The notes beneath the pieces were generated by a model. The model had not been told where the DNA came from, did no database searches, and saw only the letters and a list, made by a program, of their open reading frames with translations. This document shows positions 16,189-21,187 of a DNA stretch of 21,187 nt, piece by piece; position 1 is the first letter of the stretch, and each line of letters opens with the position of its first letter. The translations under genes and the position numbers were made by a program. Location: contig JAJYZD010000029.1 of NCBI GenBank assembly GCA_021800315.1, positions 1 through 21,187 of the forward strand, given 5' to 3'. Origin of the DNA: Bacillota bacterium (GTDB lineage: Bacteria; Bacillota; Desulfotomaculia; Desulfotomaculales; JAJYZD01).

Positions 16189-16772
16189 TCGGAAAAATTA
16201 GGGACAAGAAACTCGTTCTGATGACCGCCGGGGCCGTCGCGGCCCTGGCGGTCATCCTTCTCGTGATGCATGTTGTAAGCACCAGGGCAGCCGGGAACGG
16301 GTCGATGGGGATACCCATCAAGCCCGACTACAGCCTCGTGCCCATCTACACCATGCAGGGCAACCAGGCGTACATGAACTCCCATGCGACGCCGCTCCTC
16401 TTCGTTGACCGGTCGGACCGGTCCGGGAAATACGCCGGTGCGGTTCAGGCCATGCTGCAGAAATTGCACCCGGCCAAACCGTTGGTGATGGTTTCCACGG
16501 ACTTCTCCTCGCCGGACCTGAAGAGCGCGGAGGCGGTCACGGCGGCCTGGGAAAAGGAGTACGGCCTGACCCTGCCGGTGGTCCTCCAGGCCGGTGACGC
16601 CCAGGCTTACGCGCCACAGGTGCCCATGTTGCTGTACTACACGGTTCAAAACGGCAAGACGGTCAAGAACGTTCTCACCGTCGTGCCGACAAAGGCACAA
16701 CTGTTGGCGATCTGCGGAACTTACGCAGGTCCCCCGTCGAAGGAGATCGTCCCGACGCCTGCAAAAAAGTAG
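16185..16772 (+). CDS. Membrane-anchored protein with thioredoxin-like fold, no CxxC
   Basis: A 195-residue protein. A basic start (MIGKIRDKK) precedes one membrane helix (about 10-32), so the rest is extracytoplasmic. About 65-175 has the pattern of a thioredoxin-type fold: strand PLLFVDRSDR, helix, strand PLVMVSTDF, helix, then VPMLLYYTVQNGKTV, which resembles the cis-Pro strand and NGK turn. There is no CxxC, and only one Cys is visible, near the end (AICGTY). A redox role is therefore unlikely, and a binding or assembly role is more plausible. The fold is my reading of pattern, not of a recognised family. GTG 16185 overlaps the cpaB stop. It lies between cpaB and a TadE-like gene, so it probably belongs to the pilus machine. 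Confidence 0.7.
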   Translation: MIGKIRDKKLVLMTAGAVAALAVILLVMHVVSTRAAGNGSMGIPIKPDYSLVPIYTMQGNQAYMNSHATPLLFVDRSDRSGKYAGAVQAMLQKLHPAKPLVMVSTDFSSPDLKSAEAVTAAWEKEYGLTLPVVLQAGDAQAYAPQVPMLLYYTVQNGKTVKNVLTVVPTKAQLLAICGTYAGPPSKEIVPTPAKK

Positions 16773-16791
16773 GGCATTTCGCGGGTGGTTT

Positions 16792-16831
16792 CGAGAGGTG
16801 CCTGTGTTCTGGTCAACACGGGCATCTCTTG
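16792..16831 (+). promoter_or_regulatory. Strong 17-pair hairpin in the mRNA leader of the TadE-like gene
   Basis: Bases 16792-16808 pair with 16815-16831 around a six-base loop (CTGGTC). Fourteen pairs are Watson-Crick and three are G-U. It lies in the 87-base gap between the thioredoxin-fold gene and the TadE-like gene. No T run follows, so it is not a normal terminator. It could block 3'-to-5' decay, be a processing site, or set the relative output of the last gene. Confidence 0.5.
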
Positions 16832-16859
16832 CAACGGGCGAATTTGGCTTTGGGAGGGG

Positions 16860-17411
16860 ATGATTAGTATTCTTAAAAAGCTGCTCAAGTCCGAACGTGG
16901 AGACATGGGTATATACGTCATGCTCATCATGTTAATAACGGTAACGGTAGTGATTGTAGCGGCCATAGCATTTGTATGGAGGTTTTGGATCATAAAAAAC
17001 CATGTGGCCGAGGGTTTGCACGAGGCGTTGATCCAGGCGGCCGACGACGCCGGCTCGTACAGCGTCCAGTACCAGTACGAGTCCGGTTCCAACCAGATGG
17101 TCATCAACAAGGACGAGGCGCAAACAGTGTTCAACTCGTTCCTGCCGCTCAATACCGGATTGACCTCCAATCAATACACCCTGGAATACTTCGAGGTCTA
17201 CGGCCCCACCGACCAGGGGAAACCGTTGCCCGGAGGGGTTCCGGGGGTGGTGCCGGGCACAGCCATCTATGCGATGATACAGGTGGACATCCCGGTAGGA
17301 GATATCGTCGGGATGCCGAAGTTATCAAGGCAGGTGCTTTACATGCCGATAAGCGACATGGTGTCTCCCAACAGATTCCACAATTCGTTGGGTCAGTGGC
17401 AGGGGGGCTGA
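16860..17411 (+). CDS. TadE-like minor pilin
   Basis: A 183-residue protein starting MISILKKLLKSERGD, followed by one hydrophobic helix (about 18-43, YVMLIMLITVTVVIVAAIAFVW) and a soluble domain to the end. The layout and the SERG motif before the helix are the same as in the giant Ig-domain protein (LASERGS). This marks both as TadE/F-like pilus proteins. The usual +5 Glu of Flp/TadE prepilins is replaced by Tyr here and Trp there. ATG 16860 fits the paralogue's N-terminus best. However, GGGAGGGG touches the start codon, an unusually short gap, so ATT 16863 or 16869 could be used instead. The frame is open back to a GTG at 16785, but that would put the hairpin and non-hydrophobic residues into the protein. 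It is the last gene of the Tad-like operon. Confidence 0.78.
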   Translation: MISILKKLLKSERGDMGIYVMLIMLITVTVVIVAAIAFVWRFWIIKNHVAEGLHEALIQAADDAGSYSVQYQYESGSNQMVINKDEAQTVFNSFLPLNTGLTSNQYTLEYFEVYGPTDQGKPLPGGVPGVVPGTAIYAMIQVDIPVGDIVGMPKLSRQVLYMPISDMVSPNRFHNSLGQWQGG

Positions 17412-17513
17412 CGGCCAATTCGGGTTCACGCACGTACGATTTCGACAGAGAGCGATCCCCGGCCGGGATACCCGGGGCGGTAGACCTGAAACCGTATCGA
17501 GCATTGGCTACAT
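17412..17513 (+). other. Non-coding gap after the Tad operon with a GC hairpin
   Basis: No convincing gene is seen. CCCCGG (17457-17462) can pair with CCGGGG (17472-17477), six G-C pairs, but no T run follows. It may be a weak end of the Tad operon transcript or an upstream part of the riboswitch leader that comes next. No promoter is obvious. Confidence 0.35.
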
Positions 17514-17697
17514 GGTCCCTCCGGTCCTTGCCTTGCGGCAACAAGGGAGCATTGGCGTGGTCGCAACCGGGTGCGCGGTCGCGGCCACGCCCGGGTGCGG
17601 GTGCTCGTACCAGCCAGGCTCCACGTGGGAGCACAAGGGACCGGCGTCCCTGAATGACATTAAGGCCGGGGAAACCGCGTCGGGAGACCGGGCTGCC
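17514..17697 (+). promoter_or_regulatory. Probable cobalamin riboswitch (divergent), no cobalamin gene behind it
   Basis: About 184 bases show the conserved blocks of the adenosylcobalamin aptamer in the right order and at about the usual total length. They are an opening GGTCCC, then stem CCTTG (17526-17530)/CAAGG (17542-17546) running into AAGGGA, then GGTCGCAACCG (17559-17569, family GGTGnnAAtCCG). Next come GCGGTCGCGGCCAC (17575-17588, family GCGGTCCCGCCAC) and AGCCA (17612-17616). Last is the B12 box GTCGGGAGACCGGGC (17679-17693), which matches the box consensus at all but two positions. A TTTTT run (17702-17706) follows closely, as expected for a transcriptional switch. The nearest gene is an AT-rich DprA-like gene about 90 bases on, an unexpected target. 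Either the switch lost its gene to an insertion or the call is wrong. Confidence 0.62.
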
Positions 17698-17732
17698 TAA
17701 ATTTTTCTCCCGGGCAGGATAATGGGGCAAGC

Positions 17733-17761
17733 TTGCGCGAAAATATATATTTGTGTTTAAC
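17733..17761 (+). promoter_or_regulatory. Weak promoter candidate for the dprA-like cassette
   Basis: TTGCGC (17733-17738) and TTTAAC (17756-17761) are 17 bases apart, each with four of six consensus bases, in a run of A and T. It would give a leader of about 20 bases before ATG 17789. It is the best candidate in the gap, but a match of this quality can arise by chance in AT-rich DNA. Confidence 0.28.
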
Positions 17762-17788
17762 TACCGCACATGGAAGGATGGTTATTTT

Positions 17789-18760
17789 ATGACAACTCGG
17801 ACAACCAGCCAGGTTTTTCAAGAGGCGGTCAACTATTTTACCCTTCTTTCGTTGGCAAACCAGAGCGAGAAGAGGCTTGCAAATTACCATGCGCTTCTTG
17901 ACGATAAAATAGACCCGACTTTGTCATTGGTCAAACAATTCAATGTAGTCGCAAAAGTACTAAATTTGCCGATTGGTGACGTAACCAATGCATATAACCA
18001 TGTACTTCATTCGTTACAGTCCCTTTTCAGAGAATACAGGGACGCCAAGATCGTCAAGATCGGGAGTGATGGTTATCCCAAATTGCTTGCAACCCTGAAC
18101 GGTGCACCAGCTTTTTTGTTCCTTTACGGGATTGGCGAACTATTCACATTTCCCATTGTTTCTATAGTAGGCACGCGCAACGCTTCCACAGAAGGAAAAC
18201 TGCGAGCCAGAAAGCTGGCAGCGCTGCTCGCCAAGCGGAACATCGTGGTGGCGTCCGGCCTGGCCAAAGGAATAGATTATGCTGCTCACGAAGGAACCAT
18301 TGTGGCCGGCGGCTATACTATTGCCGTATTGGGCACGCCGTTGAACAGGTTTTACCCCAAGGAACACGAGAAGCTCCAAAGACTTATCGGAGAGACCGGA
18401 CTTCTTGTTTCGCAGTTCTCACCGTCGGCACAAGTTATGCCATACAATTTTCCAAAAAGGAACTTCGTAATGAGTGGGATGAGTCTGGCAACTGTCGTGA
18501 TTGAAGCAGGCGAATCAAGCGGCGCATTGATACAGGCAGATTTTGCACTGAAACAAAAGCGTAAACTGTTTATACCAAGAAGTATCTTAAACGACAATCG
18601 GCTTAAATGGCCCGCCAGATTCATAAAAGGGGAAGGTGCTAGCGTCTTTGCAGATATCGACGACCTGGTTGAAAAGCTTTCTCCGTATCTGCCGGGTACA
18701 GCCGACAGACAAGGTACTGCCAACCAAAGTACACGGTTAGTCACATGTTCACTGAGTTAA
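17789..18760 (+). CDS. DprA/Smf-family protein (ShosA-like partner)
   Basis: A 323-residue protein with a helical N-terminal part (about 1-85) and a full DprA Rossmann-like domain (about 90-310). Motifs in order are SIVGTRNAS, SGLAKGIDYAAHEG, LGTPLNRFYPKEH, GLLVSQFSP, NFPKRNFVMSGMS and EAGESSGAL. DprA proteins bind single-stranded DNA and load RecA in natural transformation. A related branch is the partner of a phosphoribosyltransferase in ShosTA toxin-antitoxin/anti-phage pairs. The next gene encodes exactly such an enzyme and overlaps this one by 16 bases, which favours the second role. ATG 17789 follows GGAAGGA at a workable distance. The gene is much AT-richer than the Tad genes and uses ATG, not TTG, so it looks transferred. 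A link to DNA uptake by the neighbouring pilus cannot be excluded. Confidence 0.87.
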   Translation: MTTRTTSQVFQEAVNYFTLLSLANQSEKRLANYHALLDDKIDPTLSLVKQFNVVAKVLNLPIGDVTNAYNHVLHSLQSLFREYRDAKIVKIGSDGYPKLLATLNGAPAFLFLYGIGELFTFPIVSIVGTRNASTEGKLRARKLAALLAKRNIVVASGLAKGIDYAAHEGTIVAGGYTIAVLGTPLNRFYPKEHEKLQRLIGETGLLVSQFSPSAQVMPYNFPKRNFVMSGMSLATVVIEAGESSGALIQADFALKQKRKLFIPRSILNDNRLKWPARFIKGEGASVFADIDDLVEKLSPYLPGTADRQGTANQSTRLVTCSLS

Positions 18761-19983
18761 ACGAACTAAAAGGCCTAATCGTCAATGACATTTCTTTGTA
18801 TTTTGGGGTAGAGTACGTGAAGGAACTAGCCGATAAGCTTCCGCTTGCATGCATGGTTCCGCAACAGGAGGTAAGGACATGGTCGAGTCAAGTAGGGTCA
18901 CATTGCGTACTGCTTCCCTGCGAAGAACAGCCCGACAAACTTTTTTCAATACAGCCGTTTGTTAAACGTGGCATGTTGGAACTGGGTATACAGCCCTATG
19001 AGTGTGCCTATTTAACAACAGACAGTGAAACCATTCCAGAGGCAATACAGCTTAGGGTTGGCACAATATTGTCGCCTAATACAGCTCCACCCAACCATTG
19101 GGTGCCGGATTTCTTGGTAGGTAGTAAGAGTGAACTTAATGATGTGATATCTCGTGATAATATGGGTTATTTTGCCGAGTCCCTAGCCGTCCACACTCCT
19201 AGCCCAGTAAAGGGGTGTGGATTTTCGCCGCGCATACCTGAGCGGATGGTCGGTTGGCCCATAGAAGTTATAGCACTTGGCAGGTATTTTACAGTAGAGG
19301 ACCAAAGGTCGCAAAAGCACGCTCTGTCTCGAAGGATTATTGATAGCAAGCGCACCGAACGGCAGGATGCGCTTTTTGGGCGCATGCTCGAGTCGGTGGT
19401 CGAGTACCGAATGAAACAGCAGAAAATAGACTATGTTACCAGGGTTCCGCCTCGTCCTGGTCAACCTGATCGGCTATTAAGATTCTTAAACAAGATGAAA
19501 GCAGATTATATACCGCTCGTTAAACCTGAAATATTGGAGTGCGTAACTGGTTATCCTTCTCAAAAGAACATGAGCGCGATAGAAAGATGGCAAAATGTTG
19601 CAGGTAAATTTGTTTCTCGTTCTCATTTGGCTGGCAAACACGTAGTTCTTTTTGATGATGTCATGACAGTTGGTGCAACACTTGGAGAATGTTCGAGGGC
19701 TTTGTTGTCAGCGGGGTGTTCAAGGGTAACCGCTGTTGTTCTTGGTATTACCCAGCGAAGGATTTTACCTTATGCTGATCAGTTCATTCACTGCCAGGAC
19801 GCTAATTGCAAAGGAAGGCTTGTACTTCGTTTTAGGGCGAACGATGCCAGCGCCTTTTGGGGCTGTGAAAACTGGCGCCATACGGGGTGCAAATGTAGTA
19901 TGCCTTACATAGTTGGCTGGCGCAAACTCAATGAGTTGAATACAGTCGATATTTACGAGGATATTACCGATATTGAATTCTGA
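18745..19983 (+). CDS. Phosphoribosyltransferase with C-terminal topoisomerase-type zinc ribbon (ShosT-like/ComF-like)
   Basis: A 412-residue protein. The N-terminal half (about 1-200) has no domain I recognise. About 210-340 is a type I phosphoribosyltransferase (PRTase) domain of ComF character: GYPSQKNMSAIERWQNVAGKF, then the PRPP-binding loop VVLFDDVMTVGATL (two Asp and the GAT turn kept). About 345-390 is a Cys-rich module, C-x4-C then GRLVLRFRA, FWGC and GCKC. It resembles the zinc ribbons at the end of topoisomerase I and may bind DNA. In ShosTA pairs the phosphoribosyltransferase is the toxin and the DprA-like protein the antidote. In competence, ComF also has a zinc part, but at its N-terminus. 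The 16-base overlap with the DprA-like gene ties the two together. GC content falls to about 40 % in parts, far below the flanks, which points to horizontal gain. Confidence 0.82.
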   Translation: MFTELNELKGLIVNDISLYFGVEYVKELADKLPLACMVPQQEVRTWSSQVGSHCVLLPCEEQPDKLFSIQPFVKRGMLELGIQPYECAYLTTDSETIPEAIQLRVGTILSPNTAPPNHWVPDFLVGSKSELNDVISRDNMGYFAESLAVHTPSPVKGCGFSPRIPERMVGWPIEVIALGRYFTVEDQRSQKHALSRRIIDSKRTERQDALFGRMLESVVEYRMKQQKIDYVTRVPPRPGQPDRLLRFLNKMKADYIPLVKPEILECVTGYPSQKNMSAIERWQNVAGKFVSRSHLAGKHVVLFDDVMTVGATLGECSRALLSAGCSRVTAVVLGITQRRILPYADQFIHCQDANCKGRLVLRFRANDASAFWGCENWRHTGCKCSMPYIVGWRKLNELNTVDIYEDITDIEF

Positions 19984-20019
19984 TGACTTTCGATTACAGG
20001 CTCTGATATCGAAATAATT

Positions 20020-20038
20020 ACCGGCGTAAGCCGGTTTT
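20020..20038 (+). terminator. Probable terminator after the DprA-PRTase cassette
   Basis: ACCGGC (20020-20025) pairs with GCCGGT (20030-20035) around a GTAA tetraloop; together with the T at 20035 there are four T before CCC. It lies 37 bases behind the phosphoribosyltransferase stop. The stem is short and the T run brief, so it is probably moderate in strength. A separate imperfect hairpin-like pair, TTTCGAT/ATCGAAA (19988-20014), lies just upstream. Confidence 0.5.
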
Positions 20039-20154
20039 CCCTATGTTAAGGGAGCAAAACTCCCGGGAAATTCACTAACAAGGAAGGGGGATTTTTTCCC
20101 GGCTTATGTAAGGTATGCGTGTACCCATAATAATTCAGAGGAGATGAGTTCCAC

Positions 20155-21039
20155 ATGCGCAAACTGACTATGATCTCGGTCCTGCTGGCCTTGGCGCTTG
20201 CTACAGCCGGCCCGGCATGGGCGGACGCGCCGGGGGTGAAGGTGATAAACGCTTGGCTGGCAGGTAGTGAGGGGCTGAATTTTGCCGGTACGTTAGGTAG
20301 TGGGAGGTACAATATAGTTGTATCTGCGCCCATTGGATCTCAGGATACCATGAAACTTGACAGCACCGGGGCCATTGAGGCGGCCTACAGGTACAACCCC
20401 GAGGGCGTTGAGAGAGCGCTGGGCACGTTCCACAACGGGGTACCGGTGGCGTACTCCGCGGGCCTGATCGCCTACATGGCCCGGGTCGGTTTCAATCCGG
20501 CGGTGGTGGGCGGACCGAACATCCCGCCCGGGTCGGTGACCCAGGCCATGATGCCCAATGGTTATCTGCTTATCGACCAGATTGGGCAGGACGGGTGGGC
20601 CGTGCAGCTCAACCCGGGCGAGACGCCGGCGGCTCTGGCCGGCGCGGTGAAAACACCCGCGCCACAGCAGGTAAGCAAAAGCACTCCGAACCCGACCTAC
20701 GTGAAGCCGCAACCGTCCGAGGTGCAGACGAAGGCCACACCGCAGGAAGTGGCGACCACCAGCCCTTCCGTTCCCGCGCCCGGGAAAGGAAGCTCGGCTG
20801 CGCAAAAGCTGACCAAAAACCAGCAGAAGGCGGCCGCCGAGCACGTGCCGGAGAGTTACATCACCAACCCGCCGGCGGTCCATGTGCCGCAGGCCAAGCC
20901 GGCGACAAAGCCCTTCCCGTGGAAATGGGTTTACATCGGTGGCGGGGCCCTGCTGCTGATCGCGGTGACGGTCCTGAAAGTGCTTCGAAAAAACCGTAAT
21001 ACTGATTTTCGTTGCCTATCGGTCAGGCGAGAGGTATAA
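20155..21039 (+). CDS. Secreted protein with C-terminal membrane anchor, function unknown
   Basis: A 294-residue protein not recognised as a known family. Residues 1-24 form a clear signal peptide (basic start, LLALALATAGPAWA, cleavage after AWA). About 25-165 is a compact extracellular domain with NFAGTLGSGRYNIVV, a short repeat-like YNPEGVERALG and MMPNGYLLIDQIGQDGW. About 166-255 is a Pro/Lys/Thr/Gln-rich spacer that probably crosses the wall. About 258-278 is one membrane helix (WVYIGGGALLLIAVTVL) followed by a basic tail, so the mature protein is held with its C-terminus inside. ATG 20155 follows GAGGAGATGAG at normal spacing. CATAAT (20126-20131) could be a -10 element, but it is close to the ribosome site. 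GC content and style match the Tad region. It could be a further surface part of the same system, though the intervening cassette leaves this open. Confidence 0.75.
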   Translation: MRKLTMISVLLALALATAGPAWADAPGVKVINAWLAGSEGLNFAGTLGSGRYNIVVSAPIGSQDTMKLDSTGAIEAAYRYNPEGVERALGTFHNGVPVAYSAGLIAYMARVGFNPAVVGGPNIPPGSVTQAMMPNGYLLIDQIGQDGWAVQLNPGETPAALAGAVKTPAPQQVSKSTPNPTYVKPQPSEVQTKATPQEVATTSPSVPAPGKGSSAAQKLTKNQQKAAAEHVPESYITNPPAVHVPQAKPATKPFPWKWVYIGGGALLLIAVTVLKVLRKNRNTDFRCLSVRREV

Positions 21040-21040
21040 T
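21012..21040 (+). promoter_or_regulatory. Near-consensus sigma-A-type promoter over the stop codon of the preceding gene
   Basis: TTGCCT (21012-21017, four of six) and TATAAT (21035-21040, six of six) are separated by exactly 17 bases. The -10 element contains the stop codon of the secreted-protein gene. The predicted start near 21047 would give a leader of about 80 bases before the HicB-like gene. This is the best promoter match in the window. Confidence 0.6.
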
Positions 21041-21129
21041 ATGGGCAGGATCGGCTGGTGCCGGTTGCTTGGAGTTTTTTAGCCCAGGCAGGGAAACGCT
21101 CACCGAAAAGAAAGGCGGCTGTTCTAATA

Positions 21130-21187
21130 ATGCGGAATTATACGGTTATTCTAAAACATGAACCTGTTAATAATGGATACAGCGTAT
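21130..21187 (+). CDS. HicB-like antitoxin, first 19 codons, cut by the window end
   Basis: From ATG 21130 the frame reads MRNYTVILKHEPVNNGYSV, which closely follows the start of HicB-type antitoxins (M-R-x-Y-T-V-x-L-x-x-E...GGYSV). HicB proteins have a partial RNase H-like fold and neutralise the HicA mRNA interferase. A hicA gene would be expected just downstream; none lies upstream in this window. The ribosome site is poor (AAAGG about 15 bases before). The change to AT-richer codons sets it off from the gene before it. The call rests on the N-terminus alone. Confidence 0.6.
   Translation, partial: MRNYTVILKHEPVNNGYSV

Noticed and set aside
16407..16424. Palindrome-like GACCGGTCGGACCGGTCC
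   Set aside because: It is inside the thioredoxin-fold gene and encodes DRSDRS in frame. GC-rich coding repeats of this kind are common.
17425..17520. Possible c-di-GMP (GEMM) riboswitch near CACGCAC, attractive because of the GGDEF gene
   Set aside because: Only a short stretch resembles the motif. The conserved GCAAACC, ACGCAAAGC and GGTAGC blocks are missing, while the cobalamin aptamer blocks just downstream fit better.
17512..17700. A 62-codon open frame (ATG 17512) with four Cys
   Set aside because: It lies wholly over the riboswitch candidate, has no ribosome site and a composition typical of read-through of structured RNA.
17707..20072. CTCCCGGG on both sides of the AT-rich cassette as possible target-site duplication
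   Set aside because: Eight GC-rich bases recur easily by chance in this DNA. No transposase or integrase gene is present, and the copies do not lie at clear composition boundaries.
1..21187. tRNA, rRNA, CRISPR array or insertion sequence
   Set aside because: I saw no cloverleaf, no regularly spaced repeats and no transposase-like protein on either strand.

Overview
The window is a GC-rich (mostly about 60-68 %) stretch of a bacterial chromosome or large element. Nearly everything on it is coded on the + strand, in tightly packed, often overlapping genes. TTG start codons behind strong GGAGG-type ribosome sites are very common. There is a Tad/Flp-type pilus ATPase set but no secretin, plus Gram-positive-style cell-wall hydrolases. 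This suggests a monoderm, probably a Clostridia/Peptococcaceae-like Firmicute (inference; no rRNA or housekeeping marker is present).

Region 1 (1-2921): the end of a lytic transglycosylase, a CpaE-like pseudo-receiver/MinD-fold protein, and a VirD4/TraG-like coupling ATPase that looks cut short at its C-terminus, followed by an intrinsic terminator. Region 2 (3095-17411): a long Tad-like operon. In order it holds a membrane-anchored SLT + M23 peptidoglycan hydrolase, a receiver-GGDEF-MinD fusion, a second CpaE-like ATPase, TadA (CpaF), TadB, TadC, a 57-residue one-helix protein (possible pilin), a 1331-residue TadE-like protein with about 11 Ig-like domains (possible pilus-tip adhesin), CpaB (SAF domain), a membrane-anchored thioredoxin-fold-like protein, and a TadE-like minor pilin. 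The hydrolase + CpaE-like gene pair of region 1 is repeated at the head of region 2, so the locus has been built partly by module duplication.

Region 3 (17412-17788) is non-coding and contains a probable cobalamin riboswitch with no cobalamin gene behind it. Region 4 (17789-19983) is a clearly AT-richer two-gene cassette: a DprA/Smf-family protein overlapping a ComF-like phosphoribosyltransferase with a topoisomerase-type zinc ribbon. This arrangement resembles the ShosTA toxin-antitoxin/anti-phage pair, although a competence role is also conceivable beside a Tad pilus. Region 5 (20155-21187) returns to GC-rich DNA. It holds a secreted protein with a C-terminal membrane anchor, a near-consensus promoter over its stop codon, and the first 19 codons of a HicB-like antitoxin.

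Working model (inference): the three CpaE-like proteins, one carrying a diguanylate cyclase with an intact active site and I-site, position or switch a Tad motor (TadA/B/C) that assembles a surface fibre. The fibre may be tipped by the Ig-rich protein, and the SLT/M23 enzymes open the wall for it. Synthesis of the Ig-rich protein looks controlled by two mutually exclusive hairpins that hide or free its ribosome site.
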